Shown here: positions 26,692 through 36,073 of the stretch, piece by piece | How positions within the stretch are numbered: the first letter of the stretch is position 1 | Layout: each line of letters starts with the position of its first letter | Origin: Flavobacteriaceae bacterium | GTDB taxonomy: Bacteria > Bacteroidota > Bacteroidia > Flavobacteriales > Flavobacteriaceae | Length of the DNA stretch: 55,561 bases | NCBI GenBank assembly: GCA_021647985.1 | Contig: JAKITQ010000020.1 | Location: 1-55,561, forward strand | Direction of reading: 5' to 3' | Program-made: the position numbers and the translations under genes | The notes under the pieces: generated by a model | Seen by the model: only the letters and a program-made list of their open reading frames with translations | Told to the model about the DNA's origin: nothing | Databases searched by the model: none

Positions 26692-26721
26692 TTGTAAATC
26701 AAAATAATAATATTATCTTTG
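26692..26721 (+). promoter_or_regulatory. Promoter of rpsO
   Basis: TTG (26692-26694), exactly 19 bases, TATCTTTG (26714-26721), a full match to the Bacteroidota consensus. It leaves a 5' UTR of about 50 bases before the ATG at 26777. Confidence 0.75.
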
Positions 26722-26776
26722 CCCCCCTAATGAAATATTAGTACATAAAAATTATTAATTAAAATTTAATGTTAGC

Positions 26777-27046
26777 ATGTATTTAACAGCTGAAAAAAAG
26801 AATGAGATTTTCAAAAAACACGGAAAATCTGAAAAAGACACAGGTACGCCTGAAGGACAAATCGCATTGTTCACTTACCGTATTAACCATTTAACAGAGC
26901 ATTTGAGAAGCAATCGCAAAGATTTCAATACGCAACGCTCACTTGTTAAATTAGTAGGTAAACGTCGTAATTTTTTAAACTATTTAATTAAAACAGATAT
27001 TACAAGATATCGTGCAATAATTAAAGAATTAAGTTTAAGAAAATAA
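26777..27046 (+). CDS. rpsO: 30S ribosomal protein S15
   Basis: 89 residues, the universal length. Binds the central domain of 16S rRNA and the 23S bridge. Typical motifs are GTPEGQIALFTYRINHLTEHL and LVKLVGKRRNFLNYL. It is followed by a strong terminator and then pnp, the common rpsO-pnp order. Confidence 0.97.
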   Translation: MYLTAEKKNEIFKKHGKSEKDTGTPEGQIALFTYRINHLTEHLRSNRKDFNTQRSLVKLVGKRRNFLNYLIKTDITRYRAIIKELSLRK

Positions 27047-27053
27047 ACTATAG

Positions 27054-27080
27054 AGAGAGGCTTTGTGCCTCTCTTTTTTA
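27054..27080 (+). terminator. Terminator between rpsO and pnp
   Basis: AGAGAGGC (27054-27061), TTTGT loop, GCCTCTCT (27067-27074) and then six T's. Eight perfect pairs. It separates the rpsO transcript from pnp, which has its own TAnnTTTG-like box (TAAATTTG) at 27121-27128. Confidence 0.9.
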
Positions 27081-27144
27081 TTTTAAGAAAAGATTATATT
27101 TAATCTATTTAATTTTTGATTAAATTTGTTCGAAATTTACAAAA

Positions 27145-27271
27145 TCTCAAACTTTTATTTTATATTGAGAAACTAAGTAATTCATTGGCAAACGAACTCT
27201 TAAGGCAAAGAGTAAAACAACACAACTACTAGTTTAACCATGAATTAATAAATTTACTCATAAAGAGTAAA
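27145..27271 (+). promoter_or_regulatory. Structured 5' leader of pnp with competing hairpins
   Basis: The roughly 160-base leader holds TCTCAA/TTGAGA (27145-27150 with 27165-27170), ACTCTT/AAGAGT (27196-27201 with 27208-27213) and TTTACTC/GAGTAAA (27253-27259 with 27265-27271). A second GAGTAAA at 27210-27216 can pair with the same TTTACTC, and doing so would break both of the last two hairpins. The last hairpin ends 16 bases before the ATG. PNPase mRNA leaders are autoregulated in enterobacteria; a similar role here is inference. Confidence 0.4.
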
Positions 27272-27287
27272 TACAAAAAACAAATGT

Positions 27288-29486
27288 ATGATTCCAAAAG
27301 TATTTAAAGAGGTCATAGACCTTGGTGATGGAAGAGAAATCTCTATCGAAACCGGAAAATTAGCAAAACAAGCACACGGTTCTGTTGTTGTGCAATCTGG
27401 TAACTGTATGTTATTATGTACAGTAGTTTCTAACTACAAACAAAGCGATCTTGATTTTTTACCTTTAACGGTTGATTATCGCGAAAAATTTGCAGCATCG
27501 GGTCGTTACCCTGGTGGATTTTTCAAAAGAGAAGCGCGCCCAAGCGATGGTGAAGTATTAACAATGAGATTGGTTGATCGTGTTTTACGTCCGCTTTTCC
27601 CAAAAGATTACCATGCAGAAACACAAGTAATGATTCAAATGATGTCTCATGATGAGAATGTAATGCCTGAAGCAATGGCTGGTTTGGCAGCATCTGCAGC
27701 TATTCAATTATCGGATTTTCCATTTGAATGTGCTATTTCAGAAGTCCGTGTTGGTCGTGTAAATGGTGAATTTATTATTAACCCTTCAAGAGCACAGTTA
27801 GAAGAATCAGACATTGAAATGATGATTGGTGCTTCTGCTGATTCAGTAATGATGGTTGAAGGAGAGCTTGATGAGGTTTCTGAAGAGGATATGATAGAAG
27901 CAATTAAGTTTGGACACGAAGCAATAAAAATGCAATGCGCTGCTCAAATTAAATTAGCAGAAGCATTTGGCAAGAAAGAAGTTCGTGAATATACTGAAGA
28001 AAGAGAAGATGTCGATCTTGCTGAAAAAATTAACGGAATGGCTTATGATAAAATATATGCTATTGCTAAAGGAGGATCATCAAAACAAGAAAGAACAGCA
28101 GCTTTTACTGAAATAAAGGAAGAAATAAAAGCAAGTTTTTCTGAAGAAGAAGTTGAAGATTATGGAGATTTAATCTCTAAGTATTACCATAAATCCGAAA
28201 AAGCCGCTATTCGAAACCTTACTTTAGATGAAGGTTTGCGTTTAGATGGAAGAAAAACAGACGAAATCAGACCAATTTGGTGTGAGGTAGATTATTTACC
28301 ATCAACGCATGGCTCAGCAATTTTTACTCGTGGTGAAACCCAAGCGCTAGCAACAGTAACCTTAGGAACATCAAGAGAAGCAAACAAAATTGATATGCCT
28401 TCTTTTGAAGGAGAAGAAACTTTCTATTTACATTATAATTTCCCTCCATTTTGTACAGGTGAAGCAAGGCCTTTAAGAGGTACTTCACGTAGAGAAGTTG
28501 GTCATGGAAATTTAGCACAACGTGCATTAAAAGGAATGATTCCGGCTGATTGCCCTTACACAGTAAGAGTAGTATCGGAAGTTTTAGAATCAAACGGTTC
28601 TTCATCAATGGCAACAGTATGTTCGGGTACAATGGCATTAATGGATGCTGGGATTAAATTGAAAAGTCCGGTTTCAGGTATTGCTATGGGTTTAATTTCT
28701 GATGCTGAAACAGGAAAATATGCAGTATTATCTGATATTTTAGGAGACGAAGATCACTTAGGTGATATGGATTTTAAAGTTACAGGTACTAAGGATGGTA
28801 TCACTGCTTGTCAAATGGATATCAAAGTGAAAGGCTTATCTTATGAGATTTTAGTCAACGCACTGAAACAAGCGAGAGATGGTCGTTTACATATTTTAGA
28901 TAAAATAACCGATACTATTGCAGCTCCTAATGAAGATGTAAAAGCACATGCACCAAAAATGGTTACAAGAACAATTCCAAACGAATTTATTGGTGCGTTG
29001 ATTGGACCTGGTGGGAAAGTGATTCAAGAATTACAAAAAGAAACTGGATGTACCATAGTAATTAATGAAGATCCTGTTACTGAAGAAGGTATTGTTGAAA
29101 TTCTAGGAACAAATCAAGATGGAATTGATGCAGTTTTAGCTAAAATAGACTCTTTATTGTTTAAACCTGAAAAAGGAAATATATATGAAGTAAAAGTGAT
29201 TAAAATGTTAGATTTTGGTGCTGTTGTTGAGTATATAGAAGCTCCAGGTAATGAAGTTTTACTTCACGTAAGTGAATTGGCATGGGAACGCACCAATAAT
29301 GTAAGTGATGTTGTTAATCTTGGAGATGTTCTTGAAGTGAAATACTTTGGTGTTGACCCAAGAACCCGTAAGGAAAAAGTATCACGTAAAGCTTTGTTAG
29401 ATAAACCAGAAGGTTTTGTTGAAAGACCTCCTCGTGATAACAATAGAGGTAGAGATAATCGTAGTCGCGACAGACGAAGAGATTAA
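27288..29486 (+). CDS. pnp: Polyribonucleotide nucleotidyltransferase
   Basis: 732 residues. Phosphorolytic 3'-5' exoribonuclease, trimeric. Order: RNase PH-like domain 1 (residues about 15-145, [19 protein letters not shown]), helical linker, RNase PH-like domain 2 (about 310-540, [52 protein letters not shown] with catalytic Asp), KH domain ([16 protein letters not shown]) and S1 domain ([20 protein letters not shown]). The C terminus is an Arg/Asp-rich tail. The leader and a terminator at 29511 make it a single-gene transcript. Confidence 0.97.
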   Translation: MIPKVFKEVIDLGDGREISIETGKLAKQAHGSVVVQSGNCMLLCTVVSNYKQSDLDFLPLTVDYREKFAASGRYPGGFFKREARPSDGEVLTMRLVDRVLRPLFPKDYHAETQVMIQMMSHDENVMPEAMAGLAASAAIQLSDFPFECAISEVRVGRVNGEFIINPSRAQLEESDIEMMIGASADSVMMVEGELDEVSEEDMIEAIKFGHEAIKMQCAAQIKLAEAFGKKEVREYTEEREDVDLAEKINGMAYDKIYAIAKGGSSKQERTAAFTEIKEEIKASFSEEEVEDYGDLISKYYHKSEKAAIRNLTLDEGLRLDGRKTDEIRPIWCEVDYLPSTHGSAIFTRGETQALATVTLGTSREANKIDMPSFEGEETFYLHYNFPPFCTGEARPLRGTSRREVGHGNLAQRALKGMIPADCPYTVRVVSEVLESNGSSSMATVCSGTMALMDAGIKLKSPVSGIAMGLISDAETGKYAVLSDILGDEDHLGDMDFKVTGTKDGITACQMDIKVKGLSYEILVNALKQARDGRLHILDKITDTIAAPNEDVKAHAPKMVTRTIPNEFIGALIGPGGKVIQELQKETGCTIVINEDPVTEEGIVEILGTNQDGIDAVLAKIDSLLFKPEKGNIYEVKVIKMLDFGAVVEYIEAPGNEVLLHVSELAWERTNNVSDVVNLGDVLEVKYFGVDPRTRKEKVSRKALLDKPEGFVERPPRDNNRGRDNRSRDRRRD

Positions 29487-29510
29487 TTCACTTCTTTATA
29501 AATAACTTCA

Positions 29511-29540
29511 AAACCACCTATGATTAGGTGGTTTTTTTAT
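29511..29540 (+). terminator. Terminator of pnp
   Basis: AAACCACCTA, loop TGAT, TAGGTGGTTT, then T's. Ten perfect pairs, 24 bases past the stop. Confidence 0.92.
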
Positions 29541-29627
29541 TTTTTACCTTTTTTGTAACATTCTTTAAGATTCCTACGTATAAGATAATACACAACAAAA
29601 CTTAAACAATTAAATTCCATATATTAA

Positions 29628-30491
29628 ATGAGACAGCTTAAAATTACCAAACAGGTAACAAACCGTGAAACGGCATCCTTAGATAAATACTTACAAGAAA
29701 TAGGTAAAGTAGATTTAATTACTGCTGATATGGAAGTTGAATTGGCACAGCGTATCAAGGCAGGTGACCAGATAGCTTTAGAAAAATTAACAAAAGCAAA
29801 TTTGCGTTTTGTTGTATCTGTTGCAAAACAATACCAAAACCAAGGTTTGACCTTGCCAGATTTAATTAATGAAGGTAATTTAGGATTGATAAAAGCAGCA
29901 AAAAGATTTGATGAAACTCGTGGGTTTAAATTTATTTCTTATGCTGTATGGTGGATTCGCCAATCTATTTTACAGGCTTTGGCAGAACAGTCAAGAATTG
30001 TTAGGTTGCCATTAAATAAAATTGGGTCTATCAATAAGATCAATAAAACTTTTGCTAGATTAGAACAAGAAAATGAAAGACCTCCATCTGCAGAAGAAAT
30101 TGCGAAAGAATTAGATATGACTGTTAGTGATGTAAAAGAGTCTATGAAAAATTCTGGACGTCACGTATCTATGGATGCTCCTTTAATTGAAGGTGAAGAT
30201 TCAAACCTATATGATGTTTTAAATTCTGGAGAATCTCCAAACCCTGATAGAGCACTATTACATGAATCTTTAAAAGTGGAGATATTACGTGCATTAGAAA
30301 CATTAACACCAAGAGAGGCCGATGTTGTTAAATTATATTTTGGATTAGGTGATTCTCATCCAATGACTTTAGAAGAAATTGGAGAAACTTTTGATTTAAC
30401 TCGTGAACGCGTTCGCCAAATTAAAGAAAAAGCTATTCGTAGATTAAAACATACCTCAAGAAGTAAAATTTTAAGAACCTATTTAGGTTAA
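29628..30491 (+). CDS. rpoD: Primary sigma factor RpoD/SigA, short Bacteroidota form
   Basis: 287 residues. It directs RNA polymerase to TAnnTTTG promoters such as those noted in this window. Region 1.2 starts at once ([20 protein letters not shown]). Region 2 has [29 protein letters not shown] and [18 protein letters not shown]. Region 3 has [13 protein letters not shown], and region 4 has [15 protein letters not shown] and [20 protein letters not shown]. Region 1.1 and the large non-conserved insert of proteobacterial sigma-70 are absent, the normal state in this phylum. Confidence 0.93.
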   Translation: MRQLKITKQVTNRETASLDKYLQEIGKVDLITADMEVELAQRIKAGDQIALEKLTKANLRFVVSVAKQYQNQGLTLPDLINEGNLGLIKAAKRFDETRGFKFISYAVWWIRQSILQALAEQSRIVRLPLNKIGSINKINKTFARLEQENERPPSAEEIAKELDMTVSDVKESMKNSGRHVSMDAPLIEGEDSNLYDVLNSGESPNPDRALLHESLKVEILRALETLTPREADVVKLYFGLGDSHPMTLEEIGETFDLTRERVRQIKEKAIRRLKHTSRSKILRTYLG

Positions 30492-30512
30492 AATTGAAAA
30501 TAGATTTACTAA

Positions 30513-30547
30513 AAAAAGCCTACAATTTTCGTAGGTTTTTTTGTTTT
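30513..30547 (+). terminator. Terminator of rpoD
   Basis: CCTAC (30519-30523) and GTAGG (30531-30535) with flanking A and T runs that extend the stem, then TTTTTTTG. It starts about 20 bases past the rpoD stop. Confidence 0.8.
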
Positions 30548-30584
30548 TAATCTTTTAATTAAATTTTAAATCATTAAATTGTTT

Positions 30585-30592
30585 TATTTTTG
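30585..30592 (+). promoter_or_regulatory. -7 box of rpe
   Basis: TATTTTTG fits TAnnTTTG exactly and ends 15 bases before the ATG at 30608. The in-frame TTG at 30590 is part of this box, which argues against it as a start codon. Confidence 0.5.
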
Positions 30593-30607
30593 CAAAAAAT
30601 AAAACAT

Positions 30608-31258
30608 ATGTCACACATTATTGCTCCATCAATATTAGCAGCAGATTTTGCTAATCTTCAAAAAGAAATCGAAATGGTTAATCAAAGCGAGGCAGATTGG
30701 TTTCATTTGGATGTTATGGATGGTGTTTTTGTACCAAATATATCTTATGGAATGCCAGTAATTTCGGCAATCAAAAAACACGCAAAAAAAACATTGGATG
30801 TACATTTAATGATTGTTGACCCCGATAGGTTTATTGCTGATTTTAAAAAAGTTGGTGCAGATATTTTAACCGTACACTATGAAGCATGTAAACACTTACA
30901 CAGAACCGTGCAGGCAATTAAAGCCGAAGGTATGCAAGCAGGTGTTTCGTTAAACCCACATACGCCGATAGCTGTATTGGAAGATATAATTCACAACTTA
31001 GATTTGGTATTAATAATGAGTGTAAACCCTGGTTTTGGGGGTCAGAGTTTTATTGAAAATACGTATAAAAAAATAAGTCAGTTAAAGGAATTGATTGAAA
31101 AAACAGGATCAAGAGCAATTATTGAAGTCGACGGAGGTGTAAACGATAAAAATATTAAAAAACTAATTGAAGCTGGAGCAAATGCATTGGTTGCTGGAAG
31201 TTTTGTATTTAAAAGTGAAAACCCAATAGAAACGATTAAAAAATTAAAAGAGATTTAA
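30608..31258 (+). CDS. rpe: Ribulose-phosphate 3-epimerase
   Basis: 216 residues from ATG 30608. Interconverts ribulose-5-phosphate and xylulose-5-phosphate. TIM barrel with metal ligands in WFHLDVMDGVFVPNISYG, LDVHLMI, MSVNPGFGGQSFI and IIEVDGGVND. The N terminus MSHIIAPSILAADFANL is the usual one. Transcribed alone, between the rpoD terminator and the convergent recJ. Confidence 0.95.
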   Translation: MSHIIAPSILAADFANLQKEIEMVNQSEADWFHLDVMDGVFVPNISYGMPVISAIKKHAKKTLDVHLMIVDPDRFIADFKKVGADILTVHYEACKHLHRTVQAIKAEGMQAGVSLNPHTPIAVLEDIIHNLDLVLIMSVNPGFGGQSFIENTYKKISQLKELIEKTGSRAIIEVDGGVNDKNIKKLIEAGANALVAGSFVFKSENPIETIKKLKEI

Positions 31259-31336
31259 TACCTATTTTCCCTCCTTTAGTGTTTGTTTTGCAAGTTCCAA
31301 AATAAAAGCAACAAAAAGGTTTACAAGATTTTATTA

Positions 31337-33034
31337 TTATTCAGCTTTTATATCTTTTAAATTTAGTTGTAAAGAAGTAATGCCATTCCAATGATTTTCT
31401 TCAATAGTAAAAACTGCTTTAAAAGAATTTCCATTATTTATTAAATCATATTTATCTCCCAAACCAAAGCCAATAGCATTGTAAGTTTTTTGATCAGTAC
31501 CAGCAATGATATTTAATTTTAAATGTTCACCATCTCCTCCTACTTTTTTACCATAACCATTATCTCTTAAACCGGTAGCAATAAATGTTGGTTTCATATT
31601 TTGAGGTCCAAATGGCCCAAATTGCTTTATAATTCGATTGAGTTTAGGGGTAATATCCGAAAGAAATAAATTTGTATCAATAGTGATTTCAGGAATCAAT
31701 AACTCTTTTGGGATGCTTTTTTTTACAACTTCTTCAAATTTTTTCTTAAAATTCATATAATTTGCCGGATCTAAGGTTAAGCCTGCAGCATATTTATGAC
31801 CTCCAAATTGTTCAATAAACTCACTGCATTCATGTAAGGCATTATAAACATCAAAACCCTTTACGGAACGGGCAGAAGCCGCTAGTTTTTCACCACTTTT
31901 TGTAAACACCAAAGTTGGGCGATAATATTTTTCAATGAGTCTAGATGCAACAATACCAATTACTCCTTTATGCCAATCCTCTTTAAAAACAACGGTTGTA
32001 AAATTACTTTTTTCATTATTTTTTTCAATTTGCACTAAAGCTTCTAGGGTTATTTGCTTGTCTAATTCTTTTCTGTCGGAGTTAAAAGTCTCAATTTTTG
32101 AAGCTATTTCTTTCGCCTTTTCAATATCTGTTTCGGTTAAAAGATTAACCGCATACAAACCGTGTTTCATACGTCCGGCAGCATTTATTCTTGGCGCTAT
32201 GGTAAAAACAACATCGGTGATATTTAAAACACCTTTTTTGGTATTTTGAATTAAAGCTTTTATTCCGGGTCTGGGAGATTCATTTATAACCTGAATACCA
32301 AAATAGGCAAGAATTCTATTTTCACCTGTAATTGGTACTATATCGGCAGCAATCGCAGTAGCTACCAAATCCAAATAGGGTATAAGCTCCTGAAAATTTT
32401 GATTTCTTTTTTCGGCCAATGCCTGAATTAATTTAAATCCGACTCCACACCCACAAAGTTCATCATAAGGGTAATTACAATCATTTTGTTTGGGATCTAG
32501 AACAGCAACCGCATTTGGTATTTCTTTACCTGGTCTATGATGATCACAAATAATAAAATCTATCCCTTTTGTATTGGCATATTCAACTTTATCAATGGCT
32601 TTTATACCGCAATCTAAGGCAATTATTAATGAAAATTCATTATCATCAGCAAAATCAATGCCTTGAAAAGAGACACCATATCCCTCTCCATACCTATCAG
32701 GAATATATGTAGCAACATTTTTATAAAAACTGAATATATACGAATAAACCAATGACACAGCAGTAGTTCCATCAACGTCATAATCGCCATAAATTAAAAT
32801 ATTTTCATTATTTGCAATAGCTTTTGAAATTCTCAAAACCGCTTTTTCCATGTCTTTCATTAAAAAAGGACTGTGTAAATCACTCAAAGAGGGTCTAAAA
32901 AAGTGTTTTGCTTGATCAAATGTTTCAATATTTCTATGTGCTAATAAAGTGGCAAGTGTTGCATCCAAATGCAATTCCTCTGACAAGGTTTTTATAATAT
33001 TTTTATTGGGTTTGGATTTAATATTCCAGCGCAT
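31337..33034 (-). CDS. recJ: Single-stranded-DNA-specific exonuclease RecJ
   Basis: 565 residues from ATG 33034 (MRWNIKSKPNKN), the usual RecJ opening; a longer frame to 33088 adds an unlikely extension. 5'-3' ssDNA exonuclease in recombination and mismatch repair. DHH motifs: IYGDYDVDGTTAVSLVY, IALDCGIKA, FIICDHHRPGKEIP and VAVLDPKQ. DHHA1 region: FGGHKYAAGLTL. The C-terminal OB-like domain (FKAVFTIEENHWNGITSLQL) binds DNA. Confidence 0.94.
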   Translation of the reverse strand: MRWNIKSKPNKNIIKTLSEELHLDATLATLLAHRNIETFDQAKHFFRPSLSDLHSPFLMKDMEKAVLRISKAIANNENILIYGDYDVDGTTAVSLVYSYIFSFYKNVATYIPDRYGEGYGVSFQGIDFADDNEFSLIIALDCGIKAIDKVEYANTKGIDFIICDHHRPGKEIPNAVAVLDPKQNDCNYPYDELCGCGVGFKLIQALAEKRNQNFQELIPYLDLVATAIAADIVPITGENRILAYFGIQVINESPRPGIKALIQNTKKGVLNITDVVFTIAPRINAAGRMKHGLYAVNLLTETDIEKAKEIASKIETFNSDRKELDKQITLEALVQIEKNNEKSNFTTVVFKEDWHKGVIGIVASRLIEKYYRPTLVFTKSGEKLAASARSVKGFDVYNALHECSEFIEQFGGHKYAAGLTLDPANYMNFKKKFEEVVKKSIPKELLIPEITIDTNLFLSDITPKLNRIIKQFGPFGPQNMKPTFIATGLRDNGYGKKVGGDGEHLKLNIIAGTDQKTYNAIGFGLGDKYDLINNGNSFKAVFTIEENHWNGITSLQLNLKDIKAE

Positions 33035-33380
33035 AAAATCTCGTTTCAAATTACTATTTAAATTAAAAATAGCAACTGGGTTGGTCATGTTTTAGTATGG
33101 TAACAAATGTAAGGTTAACATATTGAAAAAATACATAATGCGATTAATAGAATTTTTGATTAGTACTTCGTTTAGGAGTAATCAAATGTAAAAAAATAAA
33201 ACTATTTTTCATATTTGTGTAGAACTGGCTTTGGAATAGAATACCTGTGAATAATTCGGGTTAAGTTGGAGGTAATTTCATTCCACTAATTGACATTCGA
33301 AATGTTTTCCGGAATTAACACTAATGTAACCCATCACCTGGCTGGAATTTATACGACTGTTTTCCTCACAATCTCGAATG
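33035..33380. other. Gene-free stretch at the cluster boundary
   Basis: 346 bases between recJ and the sialidase-fold gene. I see no ORF, tRNA or clear hairpin. Base composition changes across it, from AT-rich recJ flank to the G+C-richer cluster. Confidence 0.5.
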
Positions 33381-34643
33381 TCACTTTGTTTCTTCCTTTG
33401 TGATTTCTTCCTTGCTTGGCATCTTGAGGTTATCGATATCACTAATTTTAATTTTTAAAACCTCTACCGACTGCTTTTCACCTGAAAACGCTACAAGTAA
33501 ATATCCATTGTGTTCAATTATATGTGGATAATCTACCTGTCTACCTCCAATAAGGTATCCCATATTATTAAAAACCATTCCATCGTCGCTAATTGACAAT
33601 ACAAGAGGGTCTCGTTTTATAGGATCTGGATTTGAGACCAGTATATAACGTCCATCACTCAATTGCAGTCCGCTAAATTTCGATCTGGCATCTGGAAAAT
33701 CAGTCCGTACAGGTTTGCTCCAGGTACGGCCAAGATCAACTGAAAATGCACGAAATAGAAATCCACCTCGAGCATTATCTCGAAATAGTGCTAGAAGGTT
33801 TTTATCAGGTAAAACCCACCAATAAGGCTCTTCTGCGACTAACTCACTATCCCTATAATTTGTAACAGGATGTGTTTCCCATTGATTAAAACTTTTAACA
33901 CCACCCGTAAGCATATGAACATCTCTATCATACGAACGGCGAGTCATCATCCATTCACCGCTGGGGAGCAATTTTGGCGGAAAATTGTTAATTGCGTTAT
34001 CATAAACTACCCCAATATCTTCCCATGTCTCATTTTTAGGATTAAGCCGAAAAGCACGCAGTTCCAAATCAGATCCGAAAAATCCATCTGCTTCATCTTT
34101 TGAAACCAGTGCAAGTAATTCACCATTAAGTTGCCAAAACCCACGAGAGATATAGCGAAACCCTTTTTCAGTTCGTGTATTATAATGTGGTGAGTAGGTA
34201 TCAGAACCAGGGGGATATGGTGTAATAAATTTCTTATCACTCCATTTTAATCCATCTGTACTTGTTGAAAAAGCGACTCTTTGACCAACCCGATCTTCTA
34301 CACCAGGGCCGTCACTCCACATTGCCCAATATTTTTCATTAAAATAGGTAAGGTAGTTATGTTGGTTCACTCCATTAAGAACTTGAACATCACTCACTAC
34401 ACTATGCTGACTTTTAATGAGAGGTAATTTGTTGAAATCAATTTCATGGTGATTATCCGGAACCCAACTACCCTCGAGCATTTTAGGAGACTCGGGGTTG
34501 TTTTTAGGGTGTGGTTGTGCTATAGGTTCTTGCTCTTTACCCTGTTTTTGAACACACGAAACAGCGGATGAACACACAATAATTAAAATAAAAAACAACC
34601 ATTTCCAATTCGCAATATTTTGAGTAATTTTTTTAATTTTCAT
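33381..34643 (-). CDS. Sialidase-fold (Asp-box) lipoprotein
   Basis: 420 residues. Lipoprotein signal with Cys 30 (IIVCSSAVSC), so it is tethered to the inner or outer membrane. The body is a six-bladed propeller of the sialidase type: Asp-box-like turns FSTSTDGLKW, FSVDLGRTWSKPV and SISDDGMVF, and blades such as WQLNGELLALVSKDEAD and LLPSGEWMMTRRSYDRD. The sialidase Arg triad cannot be assigned by eye, so hydrolase activity and sugar are open; family members also include glycan hydrolases and lyases. Last gene of the seven-gene cluster, 97 bases after the oxidoreductase. Confidence 0.7.
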   Translation of the reverse strand: MKIKKITQNIANWKWLFFILIIVCSSAVSCVQKQGKEQEPIAQPHPKNNPESPKMLEGSWVPDNHHEIDFNKLPLIKSQHSVVSDVQVLNGVNQHNYLTYFNEKYWAMWSDGPGVEDRVGQRVAFSTSTDGLKWSDKKFITPYPPGSDTYSPHYNTRTEKGFRYISRGFWQLNGELLALVSKDEADGFFGSDLELRAFRLNPKNETWEDIGVVYDNAINNFPPKLLPSGEWMMTRRSYDRDVHMLTGGVKSFNQWETHPVTNYRDSELVAEEPYWWVLPDKNLLALFRDNARGGFLFRAFSVDLGRTWSKPVRTDFPDARSKFSGLQLSDGRYILVSNPDPIKRDPLVLSISDDGMVFNNMGYLIGGRQVDYPHIIEHNGYLLVAFSGEKQSVEVLKIKISDIDNLKMPSKEEITKEETK

Positions 34644-34740
34644 AATTACTTTTAATCTAGTATTTGTATATAAAACAATATTTTAATTATTTCTATGTTA
34701 TTTGCGTTGAACACAAATTTAACAGAACCTACTACTTGCA

Positions 34741-36054
34741 TCAAGCCTTTCCCTTATCTAAAAGGTCTTTGTGAAAAGACTCAATATCCTTCAAGTATTC
34801 GCCATAAAATGATAGATCTAGTGATTGACCTCCAGCTTCAATTTCTTTTTTTAATTCAGAAATATCGATTTTTTGAATATCGATATCCTTTTGAATACAT
34901 TGCTTTGCTGCTTTACCCGCTGCAAAACCCATTTGGGAAATGGTTGCCATTACCCTAAACGAACTCATTGCCATTTGTTCCGCAGAAGCACCTCTTCCGG
35001 GCACGAGTACATTTTTTACTCCTTTGGGAATAAAACAACTTAAAGGTATTTGATACGGGTCTAGCATTTCCATGATACCGGTTCCGGCTCTTTGCATCTT
35101 ATCGGGCCAATGAAAATCGGTATGGTACGTACCAACTGCCACACCATCATCAAAAACACAGGCATGCCTAATTTCATCTAAAGTTAATACATGTTCACCA
35201 ACTATACGGTTTTGCTCTCGAATTCCGATGGTTCTGGATACAGATGCAAGAACATGCGTGTCTAACACCTTATTTTGATATCCTTTTGTTTGTAAAAAAT
35301 AGATCAACCCTATCATTTGTCTACGTGCTGCTATTTCTGCCTGAGATAAACTATAACCGTCTGCAGCATCAAATCCAACAACTTTCATTTTAATTTCAAC
35401 TTTACCCGATGAAAAATAATGAAGCGATGTCATAGGAATTTCTTCATCATTGTGCCATTGGGGACACTCAGGTGGTAGGATTGGTTTGTTTTTTTTACCG
35501 GTATCCCACATTGTAAAGTAGAGGCTCATTGGCAGTTGTTTGTTAGCACCTTCGTTGATAAGGGGAAAACCTGCACGTGACGATACAACATTAACACCCG
35601 AAGTGTCAATCACAAATTTAGGGTAGCAAATAAACTCTTCTCCAGCCGTAGAGATTCGTACACTATTTACATGTCCATCTGTTGCAGTAGCATCGGTAAC
35701 TCTTGCGTGTAGTAGAACATCTATGTTTCTGATCATTACCATTTCCTGAAGAAAAAAAGCGAACCATTCCAAATCATACGCACGTCTGTCTGCATTTGGA
35801 TCGTATTCGGCAATCAAATCATGAGCCGCTAATTTTTCAATAAGTTCCTCAAAAATTGAATTGACCCTTTTAGTATCTCCACAAAAACCTGCCACACCAC
35901 CTGCTGAACCCTGACCACCTAATACATTACTAGATTCAACGACTAACACGCTATTTCCTTCATCCTTTGCAGCCATTGCTGCCATTAAACCCGACATTCC
36001 ACCACCTACGACCAGAATATCTACTTTTTCTAATGATTGCGTCTTTTTTAACAT
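34741..36054 (-). CDS. FAD-dependent oxidoreductase (FAD_oxidored type)
   Basis: 437 residues. The dinucleotide-binding motif is at the N terminus: DILVVGGGMSGLMAAMAAKD followed by VLVVESSNVLGGQGSAGGV. The C-terminal FAD contact is LVPGRGASAEQMAMSSFRVM. Between them is a substrate domain with VIDTSGVNVVSSRAGFPL and TIGIREQNRIVGEHVLTL, seen in PF12831-type proteins near glycan-utilisation genes. There is no signal peptide, so it is cytosolic. The substrate is unknown; oxidation of a sugar or sugar acid imported by the neighbouring symporter is a reasonable guess. It follows the symporter gene by 19 bases. Confidence 0.75.
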   Translation of the reverse strand: MLKKTQSLEKVDILVVGGGMSGLMAAMAAKDEGNSVLVVESSNVLGGQGSAGGVAGFCGDTKRVNSIFEELIEKLAAHDLIAEYDPNADRRAYDLEWFAFFLQEMVMIRNIDVLLHARVTDATATDGHVNSVRISTAGEEFICYPKFVIDTSGVNVVSSRAGFPLINEGANKQLPMSLYFTMWDTGKKNKPILPPECPQWHNDEEIPMTSLHYFSSGKVEIKMKVVGFDAADGYSLSQAEIAARRQMIGLIYFLQTKGYQNKVLDTHVLASVSRTIGIREQNRIVGEHVLTLDEIRHACVFDDGVAVGTYHTDFHWPDKMQRAGTGIMEMLDPYQIPLSCFIPKGVKNVLVPGRGASAEQMAMSSFRVMATISQMGFAAGKAAKQCIQKDIDIQKIDISELKKEIEAGGQSLDLSFYGEYLKDIESFHKDLLDKGKA

Positions 36055-36073
36055 TTTTCCTTATTTTAATTTA

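Noticed and set aside
30590-30607. TTG start for rpe
   Set aside because: Same reason: it is inside the TATTTTTG box; ATG 30608 gives the standard N terminus.
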